This document shows positions 1 to 9,585 of a stretch of 64,000 nucleotides of DNA, one piece after another. The DNA is from Comamonadaceae bacterium (lineage in GTDB: Bacteria > Pseudomonadota > Gammaproteobacteria > Burkholderiales > Burkholderiaceae_C), in assembly GCA_027485285.1 (NCBI GenBank), contig JAIXRH010000123.1, forward strand, positions 47,632 to 111,631. Reading direction: 5' to 3'. The notes beneath the pieces are model-generated. The model did no database searches. It worked only from the letters and a program-made list of their open reading frames with translations, and was not told where the DNA came from. The position numbers and the translations under genes were made by a program. Positions within the stretch are counted from its first letter, which is position 1, and each line of letters begins with the position of its first letter.

Positions 1-265
1 CGAGGATGTGAAAGAACGCTTGCTGTGTTTGTCAGACCACCGCATCACCAATGAGGGTGTGGTGGTCATCAAATCACAAGAGCACCGTAGCCAAGACATG
101 AACCGCATGGAGGCGTTTGCGCGTTTGCATGATTTGGTGCAAAGCGTGGCCAAACCGCCTAAAAAACGCAAACCCACCAAGCCCACGTATGCGTCTCAGT
201 TGCGTCGCTTAGACAGCAAGAAAAAGACCTCGGCGATCAAGTCAAACCGAGGTCGGGTGCTTTAG
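1..265 (+). CDS. arfB: Alternative ribosome-rescue factor ArfB / peptide chain release factor-like, C-terminal part (5' end outside window)
   Basis: Frame open to window start; ...NEGVVVIKSQEHRSQDMNRMEAFARLHDLV...PPKKRKPTKPT, basic tail typical of ArfB/YaeJ. Confidence 0.75.
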   Translation, partial: EDVKERLLCLSDHRITNEGVVVIKSQEHRSQDMNRMEAFARLHDLVQSVAKPPKKRKPTKPTYASQLRRLDSKKKTSAIKSNRGRVL

Positions 266-284
266 TCAGGTTCGCTGTTGTGTC

Positions 285-1169
285 TCAGCGATGCACCGGC
301 GCGAGTTCTTTCAACCATTTCTCTGCGGGCAAAGACCAACGGGTTTGAATCATTTGCGCCCGAGATCGCAAGGCTTGTGGGTCCCAAGCGCGAGGTGTGC
401 GAAACGCCAACACAATGGTGTTGCCGGCTGAGGTGGGCTTGAAGGCCCACACGGCTTCTTGGCCAAATGCTTTGGCGATGCGTTGCAAGCTGGTTTCTAA
501 GCTCGAACGGCGGCCATACAGATTGACGGTCATGCAGCCTTGGGGTGTGAGCAGTTGGTGGCAGTCGGCATAAAAAGCTTCGCTGTCCAGCGCAGGGCAG
601 GCGGCCTCTTGGTCATACAGGTCAACTTGCAACACATCGACTTTGCCCTGCCATGCCGCGCTCTTGGCGATGTCCGCAGCGTCGGCCAGTAGCACGTGCA
701 AGTTGACGTTGTCTTGGGGCAGATTGAACCAACGCCTGCAAGCGTCAATCACATGTGGGTTAAGTTCAACAGCCGTGGTGGGCATGCCCAATTGAAGATG
801 ACAAAACTTGGTCAGCGATGCAGCACCCAAGCCCAGTTGCATCGCTTGCAAGCGCGGTAGTTGATCCAAGTCGGTCACCAGCAACCAGGCCATCATGCGC
901 TGCACGTATTCAAGATGAATTTCAGTTGGCTGGCTGATTCTCATCGAGCCCTGCACCCAGGGGGTGCCCAAGTGCAAAAACCGCATGTCGCCGTAGTCCA
1001 CGTGGTTGACCCATGGCAGGTCACCTGGCTTGTGTGCGCCAATAACGCCTTGGGGGGTGAAGGTGCGTGCTTGTCGCCTGGCCAGCAAAGTCCCTATCCC
1101 AACCGCCAAGACGCAGGCCAACAGGCCGACGATCAGCTCCATGGAGGACAAACCAAGGTTCATAGGCAA
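285..1169 (-). CDS. Spermidine synthase-like SAM-dependent methyltransferase fold protein
   Basis: 294 aa, LGLGAASLTKFCH...VELNPHVIDACRRWF...VDLYDQEA pattern of spermidine-synthase fold; N-terminal hydrophobic segment. Confidence 0.7.
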   Translation of the reverse strand: MPMNLGLSSMELIVGLLACVLAVGIGTLLARRQARTFTPQGVIGAHKPGDLPWVNHVDYGDMRFLHLGTPWVQGSMRISQPTEIHLEYVQRMMAWLLVTDLDQLPRLQAMQLGLGAASLTKFCHLQLGMPTTAVELNPHVIDACRRWFNLPQDNVNLHVLLADAADIAKSAAWQGKVDVLQVDLYDQEAACPALDSEAFYADCHQLLTPQGCMTVNLYGRRSSLETSLQRIAKAFGQEAVWAFKPTSAGNTIVLAFRTPRAWDPQALRSRAQMIQTRWSLPAEKWLKELAPVHR

Positions 1170-1172
1170 CTC

Positions 1173-1637
1173 TCAGTGGGGCAAAGGTAGTGCGGTTTTG
1201 TAGCGCACTTGTTTGAGTGCAAAGCTAGAGCGAATTTTCTCGATGCCTGGAATGGGGGTGAGCTGTTCGAGAATGAATTTTTCAAGAGCCGTGATGTCAG
1301 CCACCGCGATACGAATTAAATAGTCGCTGTCTCCTGTCATGAGGTAGCACTCCATGACTTCGTCGTGTTCGGCAATGCGTTGTTCAAATTCCGCCAATGC
1401 CGATTTGGACTGCTCCTTCAAACTGATGGAGATAAACACCGATAAATTCAATCCCAATGCTTTGGGGTTGAGCAGGGTGACATAACGCGCAATGATGCCG
1501 TTCGCCTCTAAGGCTTTGACGCGCGTCAAGCACGGGGAAGGGGACAAGTGCACCCGCTTTGCCAGTTCAATATTGGTCAATGAACTGTCCTGCTGCAGCT
1601 CAGTCAATATGCGTAGATCAGTGCTGTCAAGTTTCAT
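1173..1637 (-). CDS. Lrp/AsnC family transcriptional regulator
   Basis: [49 protein letters not shown], classic Lrp HTH plus AsnC ligand domain. Confidence 0.93.
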   Translation of the reverse strand: MKLDSTDLRILTELQQDSSLTNIELAKRVHLSPSPCLTRVKALEANGIIARYVTLLNPKALGLNLSVFISISLKEQSKSALAEFEQRIAEHDEVMECYLMTGDSDYLIRIAVADITALEKFILEQLTPIPGIEKIRSSFALKQVRYKTALPLPH

Positions 1638-1741
1638 TTATGCTTTAAAAGAGGAATTAATAACAATTTTATGCTGTTTTATCTTCAATTCATTGAAGAA
1701 ACGATAGCCTATTTGGATCTGTTTTTTTTAAAGTCAGTGCG

Positions 1742-4372
1742 ATGACAGATCCCCACCTTACCCCTTTTTTAGCCATTCCCAGCGGCGACCTAGACCCGCT
1801 TGAAACCGCCGAGTGGCGAGACGCGTTTTTATCGCTTGTGGCCACCGAGGGCCCGTCGCGCGCTTGCTTCATTTTGGACGCCTTGGTGCAGCTGGCCTAT
1901 GCTGGCAATGTGCCATGGCAGCCTGAGTTAGCAACGCCTTACGTCAACAGTGTTGCGGTGGCACAGCAGCCCGCATTTCCCGGCGACTTGGCCATGGAAG
2001 AGCGTCTGGGCTCGCTGATACGCTGGAACGCGCTGGCCATGGTGGCGCGTGCCAATGCGGCCTATGGCGAGTTGGGTGGGCACATCTCAAGTTACGCCAG
2101 TGCGGCAGACTTGTTTGAGGTGGGCTTCAATCATTTTTTCCATGCGCGCAATGAACAGCATGGCGGAGACTTGGTCTTTTTTCAGCCCCATAGCGCGCCC
2201 GGTGTTTACGCACGCGCCTTTTTGGAGGGCCGTTTGAGTGAGGCCGATTTGTCGCATTACCGCCAAGAAATTACTGCACCCGAAGGCGTGCAGGGCTTGA
2301 GCAGTTACCCGCACCCTTGGCTGATGCCAGACTTTTGGCAGTTCCCCACGGGATCCATGGGCATCGGCCCTATCAGCTCCATCTATCACGCGCGTTTCAT
2401 GCGCTACCTGACCCACCGACAGCTGCAAAACTGCGATGGCCGAAAGGTGTGGGGTGTGTTTGGCGACGGCGAGATGGACGAGCCCGAGAGCATGAGCGCT
2501 TTGACATTGGCGTCGCGTGAAAAGCTTGACAACTTGGTGTGGGTGGTGAACTGCAATTTGCAGCGCTTGGATGGCCCCGTTCGAGGCAACGGGCGCATCA
2601 TTGACGAGTTGGAGCGCTTGTTCCGCGGCGCCGGATGGAACGTCATCAAACTGGTCTGGGGCAGCGATTGGGACGGCTTGTTTGCCCGTGATGTGACGGG
2701 TGCTTTGGTCAAGGCGTTTGCCCAAACCGTGGATGGTCAGATGCAAACCTTTGCTGCCAAAGATGGGCGCTTTAACAGAGACACATTTTTTGGACAAAAC
2801 GAAGCCTTGGCCCATTTGGCCCAAGGCATGACTGACGAACAGATTGACCGCCTCAAGCGCGGGGGCCATGATTTGGTGAAGATTTATGCCGCCTACGCTG
2901 CAGCGGCCAAGCACCAAGGGCAACCGACGGTGATCTTGGCGCACACCAAAAAAGGCTATGGCATGGGCGAGGCAGGTCAGGGAAAAATGACCACGCACAG
3001 CCAAAAGAAGCTCGACGAGACGGCCCTGATTGGATTTAGAAACCGTTTCAACCTACCGTTGACCGATGCCCAAGCGACGCAGCTGCAGTTCTTCAAACCT
3101 GCGGATGACAGCGATGAAATTCGTTACCTGAATGCCCAGCGCCAACGCTTGGGGGGCCACTTGCCTAAGCGATACACGCAAGCAGATGTTGTTCCTGTCC
3201 CCGCTGTCGCGGATTACGCCAGTTTTGCTGTGAACGCCGCTGGCAAAGACATGTCCACCACCATGGCCTTTGTGCGTTTGTTGGGCAACTTACTCAAAGA
3301 CTCTCAGTTGGGGCCGCGCATCGTGCCCATCGTGGCTGATGAGGCGCGAACATTTGGCATGGCCAACTTGTTCAAACAGGTTGGTATTTATTCCAGTGTG
3401 GGCCAACGATACGAGCCCGAGGATATTGGTTCTGTGTTGAGTTACCGCGAGGCCTTAGAGGGGCAAATTTTGGAAGAGGGCATCAGCGAAGCCGGCGCCA
3501 TCGCCAGTTGGACAGCTGCAGCTACCAGCTATAGCGTGCATGGTTTGGCCATGTTGCCGTTCTACATTTACTACTCTATGTTCGGCTTCCAACGTGTGGG
3601 TGACGCAATATGGGCCGCAGCAGATCAACGCGCGCGAGGTTTTTTGTTGGGTGCAACATCTGGACGCACCACTTTGGGCGGGGAAGGCTTGCAGCACCAA
3701 GACGGAAGCAGTCATTTGGTGGCTGCCACCATACCCAACTGCCGCGCCTATGACCCCGCCTATGCGGGTGAAATGGCAGTCATTGTTGACCATGGCATGC
3801 GTGAAATCCTGGTTGAGCAACGTGATGTTTTTTACTACGTGACCTTGATGAACGAAAACTATGCACAACCCGATTTGCCCGCGGGTGTTGCGTCTGAAGT
3901 GATCAAAGGTTGTTACAAGCTGAAGACGGTGGATGCTGCGCCATCAGAGCGGCAGCGCGTGACGTTGATGGGCTCGGGAGCCATCTTGACGGAGGTGGTG
4001 AAAGCCGCCGAACAACTGGCTGCACAAGGGATTGCCAGTGATGTGTTTAGCGTGACGAGTTGGAGCGAGTTGGCACGCGATGGCATGGCCTGCGAGATGT
4101 CTGCGTTGACGGGGCAGGGTATCTCCAGCGTGCCATTTGTTCAGCAGCAGTTGTCACGCAGCCAAGGCCCTATCGTGGCGGCCACCGATTACGTGCGGGC
4201 CGTTCCTGAAAGCGTTCGGGCCTACTTACCGCCAGGGCGACGTTACATGTGCTTGGGCACGGATGGGTTTGGCCGCAGCGACACGCGGGCTGCTTTGAGG
4301 GCGTTTTTTCAGGTGGATGCCGCCAGCATTGTGAAGGCGGCTTTGCACGCGCTGAGCAATGAACCCAAGTAG
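1742..4372 (+). CDS. Homodimeric (AceE-type) 2-oxoacid dehydrogenase E1 component
   Basis: 876 aa; WQFPTGSMGIGPISSIYHARFMRYL, VFGDGEMDEPES, NLQRLDGPVRGNGRIIDELE typical of AceE/MdeB. Confidence 0.9.
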   Translation: MTDPHLTPFLAIPSGDLDPLETAEWRDAFLSLVATEGPSRACFILDALVQLAYAGNVPWQPELATPYVNSVAVAQQPAFPGDLAMEERLGSLIRWNALAMVARANAAYGELGGHISSYASAADLFEVGFNHFFHARNEQHGGDLVFFQPHSAPGVYARAFLEGRLSEADLSHYRQEITAPEGVQGLSSYPHPWLMPDFWQFPTGSMGIGPISSIYHARFMRYLTHRQLQNCDGRKVWGVFGDGEMDEPESMSALTLASREKLDNLVWVVNCNLQRLDGPVRGNGRIIDELERLFRGAGWNVIKLVWGSDWDGLFARDVTGALVKAFAQTVDGQMQTFAAKDGRFNRDTFFGQNEALAHLAQGMTDEQIDRLKRGGHDLVKIYAAYAAAAKHQGQPTVILAHTKKGYGMGEAGQGKMTTHSQKKLDETALIGFRNRFNLPLTDAQATQLQFFKPADDSDEIRYLNAQRQRLGGHLPKRYTQADVVPVPAVADYASFAVNAAGKDMSTTMAFVRLLGNLLKDSQLGPRIVPIVADEARTFGMANLFKQVGIYSSVGQRYEPEDIGSVLSYREALEGQILEEGISEAGAIASWTAAATSYSVHGLAMLPFYIYYSMFGFQRVGDAIWAAADQRARGFLLGATSGRTTLGGEGLQHQDGSSHLVAATIPNCRAYDPAYAGEMAVIVDHGMREILVEQRDVFYYVTLMNENYAQPDLPAGVASEVIKGCYKLKTVDAAPSERQRVTLMGSGAILTEVVKAAEQLAAQGIASDVFSVTSWSELARDGMACEMSALTGQGISSVPFVQQQLSRSQGPIVAATDYVRAVPESVRAYLPPGRRYMCLGTDGFGRSDTRAALRAFFQVDAASIVKAALHALSNEPK

Positions 4373-4523
4373 GACCCAGATCTAACTTTTGTGATGCTTC
4401 CAAAAGTAGGTCATAAAAAATACACAAAGCCATAGTAAAAATGTGTGTCTTGGGTGACCCCTGAGGCATTCACGTGTGAAGTCTGAATGATTGAAAGTTG
4501 CACATTCCACAAGGAGGTTGCCA

Positions 4524-4844
4524 ATGGACACGTCAGTTATTTCTATCGAAGCATTGGCCAAAGAGTTTGGCCATTCCTTGTTTGAAAGAGGATTCTCCCG
4601 CGGCGTCCTCAGGAGCCTCAAGCCTCAGCAATGCAGTGGTGTATTGGAGAGTGAACACGCTGTACTTGGGTTGGTGCTCTCTGGAGAGCTCTTGATTGAG
4701 CTTCCCGAATGCCTATTGCTCAACGGGGTAGGCGACGAGTTTTTCCTGCCTCCCAACACCTACTTTCAAGCGACCGCTGGTGAGCAAGGCGCGCAGTTCT
4801 TGTTTGCCAAGCGAAGCGGTCTTGCCACTGTCTGTTCAGCTTAA
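4524..4844 (+). CDS. Small cupin-like protein
   Basis: In-frame ATG at 4524 preceded by AAGGAGG; SGELLIELPECLLLNGVGDEFFLPPNTYFQA resembles a cupin core. Confidence 0.5.
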   Translation: MDTSVISIEALAKEFGHSLFERGFSRGVLRSLKPQQCSGVLESEHAVLGLVLSGELLIELPECLLLNGVGDEFFLPPNTYFQATAGEQGAQFLFAKRSGLATVCSA

Positions 4845-4873
4845 GTCAGGGTTGGCTTGGCGAGGAATGAGGG

Positions 4874-5467
4874 TTAGGCCTTTTCCTCGGCCACACGCTC
4901 GAGTTTCCTGCTCAGGATCCACGAGAGTGCCAGGAAAACGATCAGCATCACCATGCCAAGACCAGAGAAGGCATTGCTCATGAGCTTTTCGGAGGCTTGG
5001 CCAAACGCATGGCCAGCTGAAAGAATCGCACCCGACCAAAGCCCTGCCGCAACGAAATTGAAAGCCATGAAGGTTGGCCACGGGAGTCGCGACATGCCGT
5101 AGGCAAAACCGGCGACGCCGCGAATGCCGTGTGGATAACGATGAAACAAAATCAGCCACACGTAGTAATGGTCCACTAACCGCACCACGATTTGGCTGGT
5201 GCGGTAAAGCCTTGGGAAAGGTGAAAGCCATTGGTTGCCAAAGCAACGTCCGATGACGAAGCGGATCGCATCACCCAGAAAACTGCCCGCCCAAACGACG
5301 GCGACGAGGGTGCCCAAATCAAGCGCCCCTGAACTGGAGGCGTATCCAGCAAACAGCGTGAGCAGCAGACTGTGGGAGGCCGCGAAGGCAAAGATCAGGC
5401 CATAGGCCTCATCACCATGCAGTCGCAACAGCTCGAGGAAAGAGGCCAAGTCGGTTGGATAGATCAC
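4874..5467 (-). CDS. DedA family membrane protein
   Basis: Hydrophobic 197 aa with FLGDAIRFVIGR and FHRYPHGIRGVAGFAYGMSRLPWPTF DedA-type motifs. Confidence 0.8.
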   Translation of the reverse strand: MIYPTDLASFLELLRLHGDEAYGLIFAFAASHSLLLTLFAGYASSSGALDLGTLVAVVWAGSFLGDAIRFVIGRCFGNQWLSPFPRLYRTSQIVVRLVDHYYVWLILFHRYPHGIRGVAGFAYGMSRLPWPTFMAFNFVAAGLWSGAILSAGHAFGQASEKLMSNAFSGLGMVMLIVFLALSWILSRKLERVAEEKA

Positions 5468-5744
5468 TTATAAACACCTAAATTGAGTCATCACAAGTTG
5501 CCGATTTTGTCCCATCGCTTGGCAATGGCGGGTATTGCACGATTTAAAGTGCTTCAAGTGTTGGGGGAACGCCAGTCGTATTTTTTCAAATGATTCGGCT
5601 GTCGCCGACCTTGGCTTGAACGGTGCCAATGTTTTTCTAAATAGCACCCCTTCATGTCGTCTGTGCGCTTACCAAGGTATTTGTGTGGTGTTCACCAAAA
5701 CCGCCCTGCGAGCGCCCCCGTCTATTTAAAGGTAAGCTGTTTCT

Positions 5745-8459
5745 ATGAAAATTTTTACCAATTTCTGCATCGTCCTGTGTGTTGTTATGTCAGGCACTGT
5801 CTTTGCCGGGTCAGCCACCCCTCATCAAAAATTGATCGAAGAAAAGGCGGCAGGCATTGCCTCTTACAAGTTGGCAAACGGCTTCAAAATCATTCTTATT
5901 CCATATCCTTCAGCTGCCAATGCCCGCATTGAACTGATGGTGAGAACTGGCAGCAAACTTGAAGGTTATGGAGAGACAGGCATGGCGCACTTGCTTGAGC
6001 ACATGTTGTTCAAGGGGGCTGGTGAGCGTCAAAACATCAAAGATGATTTAACCAGGCTCGGTGCGCGTTACAACGGGACAACGTCGCAGGATCGAACAAA
6101 CTACTTTGAAACGGTAGACGCTGACCCGAAAAAGATTGACGAACTCTTAAAACTCGAAGCAGATCGTTTCATCCGTGCACGATTTACCGCGGCAGATTTA
6201 GCCAGTGAAATGACGGTGGTGCGGAATGAACTTGAGAACTCAGAGAAAGAACCCTCCCAACTTGTGCTCAGTGCGCTTGCCCGACATGGTTTTAACTGGC
6301 ACGGCTATTCGCGTTCAACCATTGGCGCGCGCAGCGATATCGAAGGCGCTTCTTTTGCAGCATTGCAAGCATTTCACAAAAAGCATTACCGTCCAGATAA
6401 CGCTGCGCTCATCGTCTCTGGTAACTTTGACTCGGCCAGAGTTTTGGCATTGGCTAGCAAGCTGTTTGCCGTCGCTCAAAACCCATCCACTGAAAAGCCA
6501 TCGAACTGGACTCTGGAGAGCCCGCAGGCAATGACCAACAAAACAGAGCTTGTTTCATCCGCTGGCACCACAGTTGTCGCAAGTGCTTGGAAACTGCCAG
6601 GCATGAAAGAGCGAGATGCGCATGCCCTTGCGCTTGCTGCAGCATCTATTTGCGATTCTGATTGGGGGAGTTTGCGAAAAGACATCGTGCTCGATCGCAA
6701 GTTGGCAGTGTCTGCCAATTGTTTCACTTGGCATCAGACCGACTATGGGCGGTTCATTGCGTTTGCACGCGCAGATCAAAAAGCTGATGCGCATGCGCTT
6801 TCCCATGAGGTGGTCAAACACATTCAAGAGGCTGCTGCGCGAGGTGTGTCAACGGCTCAACTCGAAAGAGCGCGTTTGTCTGAGCTCAACAGTTTTCAAA
6901 AATCCCTCGATTCGCATGAGGCTGTTGCTGGCTTGGTCTCTCGGTCTGAAGCCGCAGGTGATTGGCGTTTGTTTTTGTGGGAGCGTGATGTGGTGTCATC
7001 CGTCACGCTTGAAGAAGCCAATGACGCTTTAAAAAAGTGGGTGGTGTCGCTGAATAGAAATGATGTGGTTTTAAGGCACGTCGATAACGCTTCGCCTTTA
7101 GTGTTTCCTAAGCCGACTGACGCTGAATCAAGAGTCAAGGGGCAGGTGTGGGCGAACTTTATTTCTTCTGCCGATGCTGCGCCCACAAGTCTTTTGGCCA
7201 TCTCAACATCCACCGTGAAGTTCAATCTGAACAACGAAAGAGTCCAAGTTGCTTTGATCAAGAGGAAAACTCAGGGCGACAAGGTCTGGTTAGCGTTAGA
7301 AAACGACTATGGAAATCCTGCCCAACTGAAGCACAGAAAAGTCTCCTGTGATGCAGCTAGCGCCTTGATGGGCTTCGGCGGCAACGGATTGAGCCGTGAT
7401 GCGCTCAGTGCGCGCATGGAGGGGTTGCAAGCAATTTGGCAGATCAATCTCGCTGGTGTTTATCTTGAAGTCCCACGACAAAACTTCATGGAAGCATTCA
7501 ATGTTTTGATTTCAACATGGGCAAAGCCTCTGATGCCCGTCGTTGAGTTTGAGCGCTATAAAGCTTCCAGAATCGCCGCACTCGAGGCTGCCGTGACAGA
7601 TCCAATTCAGGTGTCAGCCAATGAGGTGCGATTGCGATTTGACAACTATCCCGAAGGTCACTGGGGTCAACCCAAGGCATTTTCTGAGTTGATGGCGCAG
7701 ACTCAAAACCTCGCTTATGAGGATGTGCTCAAGTGCAGCCAAGACTTCGCCAAACTGTCCCAGGTCCGAATGGGTGTGGTTGGAAACATCAATGCGGAAG
7801 TCATCCAGGACGCGTGGACCAAGGCTGATCTGGTCCATTCGGGGCCATCCACTTATGCGCGAGTGCCGACGCCTGTCGCACCTGTGAGCGTCGACACGAC
7901 CCCAATCCATGTCACGATCCCGGGAAAAACCAATGCAAGGGTGACGGGCACAACCGTTGTGCCTATCCACTCTAAGTCAGATGATTTTCCAGCGCTGCAA
8001 CTTGCTGTGTACGCTTTGGGTGGTAATTCAAGCAGTTTGATTTGGCTGCAGTTGCGTGAGACACAGGGGCTGGCTTACTCTTCAGGCATGCAGATTTCCC
8101 CATCTGCATTCGATGACCGCTCAACGATTCAGCTCTTTGCCACTGCCTCAAGTTCCAATGCTGACAAAGCGCTGGGTAGTCTTCAATCGGTGCTGATGAA
8201 GGTTCTTGCCGAGGGTTTCACACCTGAGCAGATTGACAGAGCCAAATCAGCTTGGATACAAAAACGCAAGGCCTCACTGGGGGATGAAAGGGGCTTTGCG
8301 TCAATTCTCGTCAACGCTTTGTACGACGGTCACGATTTTGAAGCGATGGAAGCGCTTGACCAAAAGATCAAAGCTGTCGATCACAAACTGGCCACTGCTG
8401 TTTTGAAAAAGTACGTGACCGAGTCCAACATTGTGTGGGCTGTAGGCAAAGGTCTTTGA
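5745..8459 (+). CDS. M16 family zinc metallopeptidase (two-half, exported)
   Basis: Signal peptide MKIFTNFCIVLCVVMSGTVFA; HLLEHMLFKG (HxxEH) zinc motif; 904 aa with both M16 halves. Confidence 0.9.
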   Translation: MKIFTNFCIVLCVVMSGTVFAGSATPHQKLIEEKAAGIASYKLANGFKIILIPYPSAANARIELMVRTGSKLEGYGETGMAHLLEHMLFKGAGERQNIKDDLTRLGARYNGTTSQDRTNYFETVDADPKKIDELLKLEADRFIRARFTAADLASEMTVVRNELENSEKEPSQLVLSALARHGFNWHGYSRSTIGARSDIEGASFAALQAFHKKHYRPDNAALIVSGNFDSARVLALASKLFAVAQNPSTEKPSNWTLESPQAMTNKTELVSSAGTTVVASAWKLPGMKERDAHALALAAASICDSDWGSLRKDIVLDRKLAVSANCFTWHQTDYGRFIAFARADQKADAHALSHEVVKHIQEAAARGVSTAQLERARLSELNSFQKSLDSHEAVAGLVSRSEAAGDWRLFLWERDVVSSVTLEEANDALKKWVVSLNRNDVVLRHVDNASPLVFPKPTDAESRVKGQVWANFISSADAAPTSLLAISTSTVKFNLNNERVQVALIKRKTQGDKVWLALENDYGNPAQLKHRKVSCDAASALMGFGGNGLSRDALSARMEGLQAIWQINLAGVYLEVPRQNFMEAFNVLISTWAKPLMPVVEFERYKASRIAALEAAVTDPIQVSANEVRLRFDNYPEGHWGQPKAFSELMAQTQNLAYEDVLKCSQDFAKLSQVRMGVVGNINAEVIQDAWTKADLVHSGPSTYARVPTPVAPVSVDTTPIHVTIPGKTNARVTGTTVVPIHSKSDDFPALQLAVYALGGNSSSLIWLQLRETQGLAYSSGMQISPSAFDDRSTIQLFATASSSNADKALGSLQSVLMKVLAEGFTPEQIDRAKSAWIQKRKASLGDERGFASILVNALYDGHDFEAMEALDQKIKAVDHKLATAVLKKYVTESNIVWAVGKGL

Positions 8460-8478
8460 ACCGAATTGGCGCTGGTGT

Positions 8479-9576
8479 TTATTTGCTTTGACAAACAACC
8501 TGTTGTGCTTGTGATGGGTTTCGCAGATGTGTCTGAGGCATTTTTTGAATCCATTGGGTGATGTCTTCCAAAGTTTCTCGGGCGCTCAGTTGGCGCGTCA
8601 GCATATGCCAACCCTCTTTGTAAATGAGGGTGTCGGTTTGATGCGTCACAGATGCAGCGCCATTTAAGTGGGTCAACCAGTCGCACACCGGTTGCGGCGG
8701 AATTATTTTGTCGCGCAAACCGTACAACAACAAGGTGCGCTGAGGAGGGAATTTAGTTTGGTTTTGGGCGCGCCCCATGAGTTCGGTCAGCCCAGCCAAG
8801 CCGCTAACTCGGGCAGCTTTGATGACCAACGGGTCGCGGCTGAGATCGCGAGAGACTTCGGGGTCATCGGTGGGACGAATGCCTAGCGAGGGCAGGCCAC
8901 GGCCCGTCAAGCTCATGTCTGGTGCGATCAGATTCATGGTGTACAGGCTCAGGCGTTGGTACAAGGGCATGCTTTGAGCCCCCCAGACAGCAGGGGCTTT
9001 GAGGATGAGTTGGTCTGCCGCAAGGCCAGGTGTTTCGCTGGCCGCCACCAGCAACACAGCGCCTCCCATGCTTTCGCCGATCACCGTCAAAGGGAAATCA
9101 GGATGGCGCTCATGCAGTTGTGCGGCGATGTGGCGCAAATCGTCGACCAACGCTTGAGATCCAGGCCAAACTCCAGGCAGTCGGTTGGCACCAAAGCCGC
9201 GTTGATCATAGGCATACACCGTGGCCTGAGTTTCAGCGCTCAGGTGCTGCGCCAAGCGCTCAAACGATTTGCTGTAGTCGTTAAAGCCATGCACCCCAAG
9301 CACGATGTGCTGAGGCTTGTCGTGGTGCCAGATGCGTGCTGCCAGTTTGGAGCCATCCGCAACATTGAAGTGCGAGAGGCGAGGTGGCTGAGGACTGCTT
9401 GGTGTGGATTTGTCAGCAGCCAAGGCTTGCGATGAAGGCGCAAAGTAAACCGCCACCACAGAGATCAATGCTGTGGCGAACCAATGCTTGAGCCTCATCC
9501 CCAAACGGGTTTGACACAAGCATTGGGGTCGTTTGCTCCGTTCTGTGTGCGGTGTTTGCTTCAATGCTGCGTTCAA
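8479..9576 (-). CDS. Alpha/beta hydrolase (lysophospholipase-like), probably exported; start may be 9498
   Basis: GVHGFNDYSKSF, VIGESMGGAVLL nucleophile elbow; internal MRLKHWFATALISVVAVYFAPSSQALAA signal-peptide-like. Confidence 0.8.
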   Translation of the reverse strand: MNAALKQTPHTERSKRPQCLCQTRLGMRLKHWFATALISVVAVYFAPSSQALAADKSTPSSPQPPRLSHFNVADGSKLAARIWHHDKPQHIVLGVHGFNDYSKSFERLAQHLSAETQATVYAYDQRGFGANRLPGVWPGSQALVDDLRHIAAQLHERHPDFPLTVIGESMGGAVLLVAASETPGLAADQLILKAPAVWGAQSMPLYQRLSLYTMNLIAPDMSLTGRGLPSLGIRPTDDPEVSRDLSRDPLVIKAARVSGLAGLTELMGRAQNQTKFPPQRTLLLYGLRDKIIPPQPVCDWLTHLNGAASVTHQTDTLIYKEGWHMLTRQLSARETLEDITQWIQKMPQTHLRNPSQAQQVVCQSK

Positions 9577-9585
9577 TGATGCCTA

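Noticed and set aside
2087-3004. 305-aa minus-strand ORF inside the E1 gene
   Set aside because: Antisense to an AceE-type gene; no domain signal.
4385-4407. ACTTTTG...CAAAAGT hairpin after the E1 gene as a rho-independent terminator
   Set aside because: Short AT-rich stem, 9-nt loop, no U-tract on the coding strand; too weak to call.
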